Shown: positions 57,495-64,000 of the stretch, piece after piece
How the letters are laid out: every line of letters begins with the position of its first letter
How positions within the stretch are numbered: the stretch's first letter is position 1
Assembly (NCBI RefSeq): GCF_014466955.1
Contig: NZ_AP023396.1
Span: 7,006,001-7,070,000, forward strand
Source of the DNA: Nocardia wallacei
GTDB taxonomy: Bacteria; Actinomycetota; Actinomycetes; Mycobacteriales; Mycobacteriaceae
Direction: 5' to 3'
DNA: 64,000 nt
Notes under the pieces: model-generated
What the model was told of the DNA's origin: nothing
Seen by the model: the letters and a program-made list of their open reading frames with translations, nothing else
Database searches by the model: none
Made by a program: the position numbers and the translations under genes

Positions 57495-59527
57495 GCGCGG
57501 TGTTCCTCTGGTTCTGCGGTCTGCGATTCGGTGCGCTCGGGGACGATGCGGGCCAGCACCTGGTCCACCTGGACCTGGCGGCCCGAGTCCACCAGCAGCT
57601 CAACGGTTCCCGCGATCGGCGCGGTGAGGGTGTGCTCCATCTTCATGGCCTCGACGACCACGACCGGCGCGCCCACCGCCACCACCGCCCCCGCCGCGGC
57701 CGGGATCGCGATCACCGTGCCGGGCATCGGGCTGCGGATCTCGGCGTCGCCCACCTGCGCGGTGTCGGCTCGCGGATCGGCCTCGGCCACCTCGCGCAGC
57801 ATCGCCGTGCCGCCGGAGTCGGCCACCCACAGCTGGCCGTCGTGTTCGGCCACCCGGACGCGGCGGCGCACGCCGTCGAGGGTCAGGGTGAGCACATCGC
57901 CGTCGAGAATGGCGGCGAGCGAACGGGTTTCGCCGTCCTCCACCCGAACCTCGGCCGCGTCCGGTGCACCGGTCAGATACACGTGCGCCGTACGGTCGCC
58001 GCCGGTCAGCCGGACGGCGGTCGGTGCGGCCGCGCCGATCCGCCAGCCGGTCGGCAGTTCCCACGGGTCGCCGGGCGTGGTAGGCCAGTTCCGCAGCCAG
58101 TGCAGTGCGGCCGCGGCGATGAACTGCTCGTCGGAGACCGGCGCGGGCCGGAACTCGGCCGCCCGCCGGTCCAGCAGGCCGGTGTCCAGGCGGCCCGCGC
58201 GCACGTCCGCGTCGGCGAGCAGGAAGCGCAGGAAGTCGGTGTTGGTCCGGACGCCCAGCACGAGCGTGTCGGCCAGCGCGCGGTCGAGCCCGGCCAGCGC
58301 CTCGGCGCGGTTGGGGGCGTAGGCGATCACCTTCGACAGCATCGGGTCGTAATCGCTGCCGACCGAGGTCCCTACCCGCAGGCCCGAATCCACCCGTACC
58401 CCGGCGCCTTCCGGCTCCGCGAGGGCCAGCACCGTACCGCCCGTGGGCAGGAAGTCGCGGCCCGGGTCCTCGGCATAGACGCGGGCTTCTATCGCGTGGC
58501 CCGACATCCGGACGTCCTCCTGCGCGACCGCCAGTTTCTGCCCCGCCGCCACCCGCACCTGGCACTCGACCAGATCGACCCCGGTGATCATCTCGGTGAC
58601 CGGGTGCTCGACCTGGAGCCGGGTGTTCATCTCCATGAAGAAGAATTCGTCGGGCCGATCGGCGGACACGATGAACTCCACCGTGCCCGCGCCCACGTAG
58701 TCGACGCTGCGCGCGGTATTGCACGCGGCCGCGCCGATGCGGGCCCTGGTCTCGGCGTCGAGCAGCGGCGAGGGCGCCTCCTCGATCACCTTCTGGTGAC
58801 GACGCTGCAGGCTGCACTCCCGTTCGCCGAGGTGCAGCACCTGGCCGTACCGGTCGGCGAGAATCTGGACCTCGATGTGGCGGGGCCGGGTGACGAACCG
58901 CTCCAGGAACAGGGTGTCGTCGCCGAAGGACGCGGCGGCCTCGCGCCGGGCGCTGCGCAGCGCTTCGGGCAGGTGCCCGGCCTCGTGCACCAGCCGCATA
59001 CCTTTCCCGCCACCACCGGCCGAGGGCTTCACCAATACCGGGTAGCCGATATCGGTTGCGGCATCGATCAATTCGGCGTCGGTCAGGCCCGGCCGGGCGA
59101 TGCCGGGCACCACCGGCACGCCGAAGTCGGCGACCGCGTTCTTGGCCGCGATCTTGTCACCCATGATCTCGATCGCGCGGGCGGGTGGGCCCAGGAACAC
59201 GAGACCCGCCCGTGCCAGCGCCGCCGCGAACGCCGAATTCTCCGACAGGAACCCGTATCCGGGATGCACCGCCTGCGCGCCCGTGCGCACGGCGGCGTCG
59301 ACCACCCGGTCGATATTCAGGTAGCTCTCGCGCGCGGGCGCGGGGCCCAGCCGCACCGCGGTGTCGGCCTCGTGCACGTGGCGGGCGGCGGCGTCCGCGT
59401 CGCTGTAGACCGCGACCGACCGGATTCCCATGGCGCGCAGGGTCCGGATCACCCGCACGGCGATCTCGCCGCGATTGGCGACCAGCACGGTGTCGAAGGG
59501 AACCGGCGAATTGTTCAGCATCGTCAT
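57491..59527 (-). CDS. accA1: Acyl-CoA carboxylase alpha subunit (biotin carboxylase and carrier), methylcrotonyl-CoA type
   Basis: This 678-residue subunit carboxylates its own biotin with bicarbonate and ATP. The partner beta subunit then moves the carboxyl group to the acyl-CoA. The biotin carboxylase part begins [21 protein letters not shown]. The ATP-grasp loop is [14 protein letters not shown], and [22 protein letters not shown] holds the active-site residues. The C-terminal biotinyl domain has EAMKMEH with the biotinylated lysine at 629. I chose ATG 59527, which overlaps the beta subunit TGA (TGATG). The open frame extends upstream only as a shadow inside that gene. By gene order it equals M. 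tuberculosis AccA1, the 3-methylcrotonyl-CoA carboxylase partner of AccD1. Confidence 0.93.
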   Translation of the reverse strand: MTMLNNSPVPFDTVLVANRGEIAVRVIRTLRAMGIRSVAVYSDADAAARHVHEADTAVRLGPAPARESYLNIDRVVDAAVRTGAQAVHPGYGFLSENSAFAAALARAGLVFLGPPARAIEIMGDKIAAKNAVADFGVPVVPGIARPGLTDAELIDAATDIGYPVLVKPSAGGGGKGMRLVHEAGHLPEALRSARREAAASFGDDTLFLERFVTRPRHIEVQILADRYGQVLHLGERECSLQRRHQKVIEEAPSPLLDAETRARIGAAACNTARSVDYVGAGTVEFIVSADRPDEFFFMEMNTRLQVEHPVTEMITGVDLVECQVRVAAGQKLAVAQEDVRMSGHAIEARVYAEDPGRDFLPTGGTVLALAEPEGAGVRVDSGLRVGTSVGSDYDPMLSKVIAYAPNRAEALAGLDRALADTLVLGVRTNTDFLRFLLADADVRAGRLDTGLLDRRAAEFRPAPVSDEQFIAAAALHWLRNWPTTPGDPWELPTGWRIGAAAPTAVRLTGGDRTAHVYLTGAPDAAEVRVEDGETRSLAAILDGDVLTLTLDGVRRRVRVAEHDGQLWVADSGGTAMLREVAEADPRADTAQVGDAEIRSPMPGTVIAIPAAAGAVVAVGAPVVVVEAMKMEHTLTAPIAGTVELLVDSGRQVQVDQVLARIVPERTESQTAEPEEHRA

Positions 59528-61116
59528 CACATCCGGAACACGCCGTAGGAAACGGGCTCGAGCGGCGCCTGTGCGCACACCGAGAGGGCAAGGCCCAGTA
59601 CGGTTCTGGTGTCCGCCGGGTCTATCACGCCGTCGTCCCACAACCGCGCGGTGGAGTAGTACGTATTGCCCTGCAGCTCGTACTGCTCGCGAATGGGCGC
59701 CTTGAACGCCTCCTGGTCCGCGGCGCTCCAGGTCTCGCCGAGCTGGTCGCCGCGGACGGTGGCCAGCACCGAGGCGGCTTGCTCGCCGCCCATCACCGAG
59801 ATCCGCGCGTTCGGCCACATCCACAGGAAGCGCGGCGAATACGCCCGCCCGCACATCGAGTAGTTGCCCGCGCCGTAGGAGCCGCCGATCACCACCGTCA
59901 GCTTCGGCACCCGGGCGCAGGCGACCGCGGTCACCATCTTCGCGCCGTGTTTGGCGATGCCGCCCGCCTCGTAGTCGCGCCCGACCATGAAGCCCGTGAT
60001 GTTCTGCAGGAACACCAGCGGGATGGACCGCTTGTCGCACAGCTCGATGAAATGCGCCCCCTTGACCGCGGATTCACCGAACAGCACGCCGTTGTTGGCG
60101 ACGATGCCCACCGGATGACCGTGGATGCGGGCGAACCCGGTGACCAACGTGCGCCCGTACTCGGCCTTGAACTCGCCGAACTCGCCGCCGTCGACCACCC
60201 GCAGAATCACCTCGCGCACGTCGTAGGGCGTGCGCAGGTCTACCGGCACCACATCGTAGAGATCGGTTTGGGGCGCAACGGGTTCCACCGGCGGCGCCAC
60301 CTCCCACGGCCGGGGCGCCCTGGGCCCCAGGGTGCTCACGATCCGGCGCACGATGCGCAGCGCGTCCTGATCGTTGTCGGCGAGGTGGTCGGTGACGCCC
60401 GATACGCGTGAATGCAGTTCGCCGCCGCCCAGCTCCTCCGCGGTGACGACCTCGCCGGTCGCGGCCTTCACCAGCGGCGGGCCACCGAGGAAGATCGTGC
60501 CCTGGTCGCGCACGATCACCGCCTCGTCGCTCATCGCCGGGACGTAGGCCCCGCCCGCGGTGCAGGAGCCGAGCACGGCCGCGATCTGCGGGATGCCCGC
60601 GGCGCTCATGGTCGCCTGGTTGTAGAAGATGCGGCCGAAATGCTCGCGATCCGGGAACACCTCGTCCTGGCGGGGCAGGAACGCGCCGCCGGAATCGACC
60701 AGATAGAGGCACGGCAGCCGGTTCTGCAGCGCCACCTCCTGGGCGCGCAGGTGCTTCTTCACCGTCATCGGGTAGTAGGTGCCGCCCTTGACGGTCGCGT
60801 CGTTGGCGACGATCACACACTCGCGGCCGGACACCCGGCCGATGCCCGTGATGATGCCCGCGCCCGGGCAGTCGTCGTCGTACATACCCGTAGCGGCCAG
60901 CGGCGACAGCTCGAGGAACGGACTGCCCTGATCGAGCAGCCGGTCCACCCGCTCGCGCGGCAGCAGCTTGCCGCGGGCCACGTGCCGCTCGCGAGCCTTG
61001 GCCGGGCCGCCGAGCGCGCTCGCCGCCAGGCGCGCGCGCAGATCGCCCACCAGCGCCAGATGCGCGGCGCGGTTACCGGCCTCGGCCGTACGCACCCCGT
61101 CCTGCGTAACCGTCAT
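59527..61116 (-). CDS. accD1: Acyl-CoA carboxylase beta subunit (carboxyltransferase), methylcrotonyl-CoA type
   Basis: This 529-residue carboxyltransferase passes CO2 from carboxybiotin to 3-methylcrotonyl-CoA, giving 3-methylglutaconyl-CoA. It has both crotonase-like halves: the [28 protein letters not shown] region and [28 protein letters not shown] in the N half, and [24 protein letters not shown] and [25 protein letters not shown] in the C half. This pattern matches methylcrotonyl-CoA rather than propionyl-CoA carboxylases. ATG 61116 is favoured because an AGGA stands 7 bases ahead; a GTG three bases upstream is possible. It is the first gene of the operon, divergent from the TetR gene. 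Confidence 0.93.
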   Translation of the reverse strand: MTVTQDGVRTAEAGNRAAHLALVGDLRARLAASALGGPAKARERHVARGKLLPRERVDRLLDQGSPFLELSPLAATGMYDDDCPGAGIITGIGRVSGRECVIVANDATVKGGTYYPMTVKKHLRAQEVALQNRLPCLYLVDSGGAFLPRQDEVFPDREHFGRIFYNQATMSAAGIPQIAAVLGSCTAGGAYVPAMSDEAVIVRDQGTIFLGGPPLVKAATGEVVTAEELGGGELHSRVSGVTDHLADNDQDALRIVRRIVSTLGPRAPRPWEVAPPVEPVAPQTDLYDVVPVDLRTPYDVREVILRVVDGGEFGEFKAEYGRTLVTGFARIHGHPVGIVANNGVLFGESAVKGAHFIELCDKRSIPLVFLQNITGFMVGRDYEAGGIAKHGAKMVTAVACARVPKLTVVIGGSYGAGNYSMCGRAYSPRFLWMWPNARISVMGGEQAASVLATVRGDQLGETWSAADQEAFKAPIREQYELQGNTYYSTARLWDDGVIDPADTRTVLGLALSVCAQAPLEPVSYGVFRM

Positions 61117-61210
61117 CACGCCATCCTGCCCGATTGGTTAATCGCCAATAACTGGAATTTAAGATAACCTTCATTAACCGAGATGTCCATACGCGGCGGC
61201 AGGAGGCACG
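61117..61210. promoter_or_regulatory. Divergent control region between the leucine operon and the TetR gene
   Basis: This 94-bp region is much richer in A and T than its surroundings. GGTTAAT (61136-61142) and ATTAACC (61173-61179) form an inverted pair. GATAACC (61163-61169) repeats the second arm ten bases away in direct orientation. These are the best operator candidates for the TetR protein. Ribosome binding sites lie at both ends (AGGAGG before 61211; AGGA before 61116). Confidence 0.6.
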
Positions 61211-61804
61211 ATGACCAGCAGTGATGCCAGCACGCCTACCCGCCGTGAACAACTGAAGGCGCAGCGGCGGCAACAGTTGCTGGACGCGGGTGCGCGACTG
61301 ATCGCGGACCGCGGCTTCCCCGGCGTCCGGCTCGACGACCTGGGCGCGGCGGCCGGCATCAGCGGCCCGGCGGTGTACCGTCACTTCCCCAGCAAGGAGG
61401 CTCTGCTGGTGGAGTTGCTGGTGGGGGTCAGCCAGCGATTGCTGGAGGGCGGCAGAGCCGTTGTCGCGCAGTTCGATTCACCCGCGGAGGCGTTGTCCCG
61501 GCTGATCGACTTCCATCTCGATTTCGCCCTGGGCGAGCCGGAGCTGATCCGCATCCAGGACCGCGATCTGGAGAATCTGCCCGAGGCGGCCCGCCGCCAG
61601 GTGCGCCGCACCCAGCGTCAGTACGTCGAACTGTGGGTTTCCGTGCTGTGCCGATTGCATCCGGAGCTGCCCGAGCCCACCGCCCGCGTCCAGGCGCACG
61701 CCACGTTCGGGCTGATCAACTCGACGCCGCACAGCGCCTCCGCGGCGCTGGCCACGCGGGCGCGGCCCATCCTGCGCCGGATGGCCACGGCCGCGCTGTC
61801 GTGA
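61211..61804 (+). CDS. TetR-family transcriptional repressor of the leucine operon (BkaR-like)
   Basis: This 197-residue repressor has its DNA-binding domain at about 14-60: RREQLKAQRRQQLLDAGARLI leads into GVRLDDLGAAAGISGPAVYRHFPSKEALL, the standard TetR helix-turn-helix. The rest is a helical ligand-binding part. It is transcribed away from accD1 with a 94-bp gap, so it most likely represses the operon and itself. In M. tuberculosis the TetR gene at this site (Rv2506, BkaR) controls branched-chain keto acid genes. The ligand is probably a CoA thioester of the pathway, an inference only. The ATG at 61211 has AGGAGG six bases upstream. Confidence 0.92.
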   Translation: MTSSDASTPTRREQLKAQRRQQLLDAGARLIADRGFPGVRLDDLGAAAGISGPAVYRHFPSKEALLVELLVGVSQRLLEGGRAVVAQFDSPAEALSRLIDFHLDFALGEPELIRIQDRDLENLPEAARRQVRRTQRQYVELWVSVLCRLHPELPEPTARVQAHATFGLINSTPHSASAALATRARPILRRMATAALS

Positions 61805-61823
61805 ATCCGGGTCGGGGACGCGC

Positions 61824-62264
61824 TCAGCGCCGCAGTTCGCGTTCGGCGGTGGACAGCACCGAGCGAATGCCGAGTACCACCAGCGGCGCCAGCCCGACGG
61901 TGTACATGTCGCCGAAAAACGGTGCGGCGATTTCGAATTGGGCATCCCACCGCACCCGGGTCCCGCCCTCGACGGGCTCGAACCGCAGCACGCCATCCTG
62001 AGATCGCAACGGCGGGAACGAATTCAGTATCCGATACCGCAGCAGCCGGGGCGGATCGTATTCGACGATCTCCTCCGACAGCCGCAGCAGCGGCGTCACC
62101 ACCAGCCGGACCGCACCGACGCCGTGTTCGGCGACATTTCCGGGTCGCACCAGGGTGACCCGTCGCACCAGGGGGGAGCGCTGGAAGTTGGTCGCATCGG
62201 TGAGCCAGTCGAACACGTCGGCAACCGGCGCCTGGATGGTGCGTTCCAGGTGCACCTCGCGCAT
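61824..62264 (-). CDS. SRPBCC-fold (START/polyketide cyclase-like) protein
   Basis: This 146-residue protein has the helix-grip fold that holds a hydrophobic ligand in a cavity. VHLERTIQAPVADVFDWLTDATNFQRSPLVRRVTLVRPG is the typical start (strand, two short helices). GTRVRWDAQFEIAAPFFGDMYTVG precedes the C-terminal helix. Such proteins act as lipid carriers or aromatase/cyclase-like enzymes; no active residue can be named here. It converges on the TetR gene with 19 bp between stops. Its start at 62264 lies 8 bp behind GGAG in the leader. Function is unknown to me. Confidence 0.8.
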   Translation of the reverse strand: MREVHLERTIQAPVADVFDWLTDATNFQRSPLVRRVTLVRPGNVAEHGVGAVRLVVTPLLRLSEEIVEYDPPRLLRYRILNSFPPLRSQDGVLRFEPVEGGTRVRWDAQFEIAAPFFGDMYTVGLAPLVVLGIRSVLSTAERELRR

Positions 62265-62521
62265 CCGTACTCCGTTCGGGCCGTGGGGGTGTGGGACTCG
62301 CAGAGCCTACGGCTCGGATCCCGGGCAGAACCAGATTCTCGGTCCGAACCGATGCGATTTCGATACTCCCTGTGACCACTACGGGTACCGAATGGTGACC
62401 AACGCCCGATCAATACGGACATTATGGACACGCTCGCTCCGGATGCCAACTCCCACAGCATTTCTCGCGTGACGCGACCGTAACTGACCCAGACGGCGAT
62501 CGCGTCACTGCCGGGACTCGG
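62265..62521 (-). promoter_or_regulatory. Spacer upstream of the SRPBCC gene, with a stem-loop behind the MpaB gene
   Basis: This is a 257-bp gap without a gene I can support. GTGACGCGA (62469-62477) and TCGCGTCAC (62500-62508) are perfect 9-bp inverted arms with a 22-base loop, 13 bp behind the stop of the MpaB-type gene. They could form a terminator hairpin, though no T run follows. TGGTCAC occurs twice about 23 bp apart near 62370-62400 and may be a regulator site. Confidence 0.45.
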
Positions 62522-63415
62522 TCAGATCAGCGCCCGCTGCCTGCGCAGCCGCCGCCGCACGTCTCGCATCATCGTCTTGGTGCCGAAGAAGCGAATGAAC
62601 TTGGGAATGAAGCGATTGACGAAGCCGACGAACAGGAACAGATGCTCGAACCGGCGCTGATCGGCCGCCGACCACTCGATGCCCATCTGCTCGCGGAAAT
62701 ACGGCGGCAGGTAGCCGGCGGTGAGGAACCGCAGCAGCCCGCCGAAGAGGATGCGCAGGTACCAGTGGATCATCCGCAGATGCAGCAGGTCATCGATGTA
62801 GGCGTGGACCTTGTCGTCGATGACGATCTGCGCGCAGGCCGCGTTCCAGTAGTCGTCGAACGCCGCTCGGGTGGGTGGCCACATGTCCTCGCGCACCTGC
62901 AGGGTGGTGCCGAGGGTGGCGGAGGTCCGGTAGAAATCCTCGGCCTGCGCCGGGCTCATCTTCCCGTGCAGCAGCTGGTAGGAGTCCTCGAAGCCGACGT
63001 AGAGGCACGCCGCCACCCACAGCTGCAGGTCGCGATCGAAGGCGTTGTACTTCACCGCCGCGCCCGGCTCGGAGTGCACCTGGCGGTGCGCGACGTCGAC
63101 CGCCTCGCGGAACGCCTTCTTCTCCGCGTCGCTGCCCAGGATCGCCACCGCCAGATACGACGCCGTGGTCCGCAGCCGCTTCCACGGATGCACCATCAGC
63201 GCACCGGATTCCACCCTGGAATCGGCGACCCCGTGCCCCACTCCCGGCCGCGCCATCTGCATGGCCACGTTCGCCGCGGCGCCGGAGAACTGCCAGAAGT
63301 CGAGCGCGTCCTGTAGCCGCGGTGGCCGCTTGGTCTCCGGCCGGTGGACAGCCGGGATGGGGATGCGGGTCCGCTCGGTGGTCAGCGGGACCGAGAGCTG
63401 CGCTGCCGCGGTCAT
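62522..63415 (-). CDS. MpaB/rubber-oxygenase-like protein (DUF2236)
   Basis: This 297-residue protein is of the DUF2236 family, which includes the latex-clearing rubber oxygenase Lcp and the fungal ER-bound oxygenase MpaB. Many mycobacterial members have no known substrate. It shows HPWKRLRTTASYLAVAILGS, a helical core with VAACLYVGFEDSYQLLHGKMSPAQAEDFYRT, and LRFLTAGYLPPYFREQMGIEWSAADQRRFEHL near the C-terminus. The tail (FFGTKTMMRDVRRRLRRQRALI) is very basic. No signal peptide is evident. I chose ATG 63415 because GGGAGGGAAGGA stands a few bases upstream. The frame is open further back but lacks family-like sequence there. Haem binding is likely by family but not proven here. Confidence 0.8.
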   Translation of the reverse strand: MTAAAQLSVPLTTERTRIPIPAVHRPETKRPPRLQDALDFWQFSGAAANVAMQMARPGVGHGVADSRVESGALMVHPWKRLRTTASYLAVAILGSDAEKKAFREAVDVAHRQVHSEPGAAVKYNAFDRDLQLWVAACLYVGFEDSYQLLHGKMSPAQAEDFYRTSATLGTTLQVREDMWPPTRAAFDDYWNAACAQIVIDDKVHAYIDDLLHLRMIHWYLRILFGGLLRFLTAGYLPPYFREQMGIEWSAADQRRFEHLFLFVGFVNRFIPKFIRFFGTKTMMRDVRRRLRRQRALI

Positions 63416-63454
63416 ACAAGTCCTTCCCTCCCGCCGGGCCATCCGGCACACTCG

Positions 63455-63473
63455 GTATGTTACTGACGATTCT
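63455..63473 (-). promoter_or_regulatory. Promoter element copy 1, facing the MpaB gene
   Basis: Read on the minus strand it is AGAATCGTCAGTAACATAC, 40 bp before the MpaB-type start. It contains TAACAT, which fits an actinobacterial -10 box. It matches the plus-strand element at 63611-63629 at 18 of 19 bases. Confidence 0.6.
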
Positions 63474-63576
63474 CGTCCACGTGAACCGTTTGAATAAGAA
63501 CAGCGGATTACTTCACGCAATACGGGCGCACGCGGAAGGTGCCGCCTGCACCGGCTGCGTACCTGACCAGAAGATG

Positions 63577-63595
63577 TTTCACGGTTTCCGTGAAA
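63577..63595. promoter_or_regulatory. Perfect palindrome between divergent promoters, operator candidate
   Basis: TTTCACGG (63577-63584) and CCGTGAAA (63588-63595) are exact 8-bp inverted arms around TTT. Its length and symmetry suit a dimeric repressor. It lies about 20 bp upstream of promoter element copy 2. Confidence 0.55.
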
Positions 63596-63610
63596 ACGTA
63601 TCAATTTTCC

Positions 63611-63629
63611 AGAATCATCAGTAACATAC
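63611..63629 (+). promoter_or_regulatory. Promoter element copy 2, facing the small membrane protein gene
   Basis: It reads AGAATCATCAGTAACATAC, 68 bp before the ATG at 63698, in the same orientation to its gene as copy 1. The shared TAACAT may be the -10 box. Confidence 0.6.
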
Positions 63630-63697
63630 TCAGCCGCGGCCACTGCTGTCCCGGCACGGGGGCGGTGGCGCCGGTACGCGAAAGGACCCAAGCCACC

Positions 63698-63922
63698 ATG
63701 CTCGAACGCCTGGATCGGCTGCTCAGCTACGAGATGAAGGTCTCGGAGTTTCTCGGCACGCTGATCATCCTCGCCATCCCGTACGGGACCGTCGGAGTCG
63801 TCTGGACCCTCACGCACACCTCGCATCTGAAGGAACTGCACGGCATCGATGTCGTGATCTCGTTCCTGGGATCAATCGTGTGCTGGCCGGTACTCACCTT
63901 CTCGAATGTGTGCATGACCTGA
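63698..63922 (+). CDS. Small conserved-looking membrane protein
   Basis: This 74-residue protein has two hydrophobic stretches, about 15-36 (SEFLGTLIILAIPYGTVGVVW) and 50-70 (IDVVISFLGSIVCWPVLTF), so it probably spans the membrane twice. The short amphipathic N-terminus (MLERLDRLLSYEMK) should stay inside. I chose ATG 63698, with AAAGGA upstream. A longer frame begins at 63539, but it would cover the promoter element at 63611. The TGA overlaps the ATG of the next gene, so the two are coupled. I do not recognise a function. Confidence 0.7.
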   Translation: MLERLDRLLSYEMKVSEFLGTLIILAIPYGTVGVVWTLTHTSHLKELHGIDVVISFLGSIVCWPVLTFSNVCMT

Positions 63923-64000
63923 TGATGGCGCTGGTATGGATCATCGACATCCTGGTGCTCGGCATCAAGGTTCTCGGTGGCCGGACGGACGTGAATCCCG
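63922..64000 (+). CDS. Hypothetical small protein, cut by window end
   Basis: The frame starts at ATG 63922, one base inside the TGA of the previous gene (TGATG), and reads MMALVWIIDILVLGIKVLGG before running off the window after 26 codons. The start is hydrophobic, so it is probably a second small membrane protein translated together with the first. A second ATG follows directly. Confidence 0.5.
   Translation, partial: MMALVWIIDILVLGIKVLGGRTDVNP

Noticed and set aside
57491..60040. Longer alpha-carboxylase frame beginning at 60040
   Set aside because: The extra N-terminal part lies inside accD1 in another frame and has no biotin carboxylase sequence; ATG 59527 fits the overlap and the family start.
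63416..63841. N-terminal extension of the MpaB-type protein to 63841
   Set aside because: The added residues cross the divergent promoter elements and show no family pattern; ATG 63415 has a good ribosome binding site.

Overview
The window is high-GC DNA from an actinomycete of the Mycobacteriales, most likely Nocardia or a close relative. This placement is an inference. It rests on the GC-rich codon use, a leucine-degradation operon in mycobacterial order (accD1-accA1-fadE19-maoC-citE with a divergent TetR gene), a DUF2236/MpaB-type protein, and a very large nonribosomal peptide synthetase (NRPS).

Positions 1-49594 (minus strand) hold one uninterrupted NRPS reading frame of at least 16,531 codons. 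It starts at a TTG at 49594 and runs off the left edge. It encodes 14 modules (module 14 lacks its T domain, which lies outside): a starter-type C domain, 14 C, 14 A, 13 T and 3 E domains. E domains follow modules 6, 11 and 12. No thioesterase or reductase is visible, so the end of the assembly line lies outside. Specificity codes read by eye give Ser for modules 4 and 7 and Thr for module 5. Modules 3, 6 and 11 look hydrophobic, and the rest carry repeated codes I cannot assign. Perfectly identical DNA blocks between distant modules, shared hinge inserts and a duplicated T-E-C block show growth by module duplication and conversion.

Positions 49595-49954 are a spacer that should hold the NRPS promoter. 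Positions 49955-51237 carry cobM (cobalamin synthesis) and a PPOX-fold flavin/F420-type protein. Positions 51286-53051 encode a NarL-type response regulator and its histidine kinase, directly behind an acetoacetyl-CoA synthetase gene. Positions 53062-61116 form a tightly packed minus-strand operon for the lower leucine pathway: carboxylase beta and alpha subunits, acyl-CoA dehydrogenase, MaoC hydratase, CitE-type lyase and acetoacetyl-CoA synthetase. Together they would take isovaleryl-CoA to acetyl-CoA and acetoacetyl-CoA. A TetR gene (61211-61804) is divergent to it and shares a 94-bp control region with it.

Positions 61824-64000 hold a SRPBCC-fold protein, an MpaB/DUF2236 protein, and a divergent pair of small genes, the first a small membrane protein. 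The two divergent promoters each carry a near-identical 19-bp element, and a perfect palindrome lies between them.
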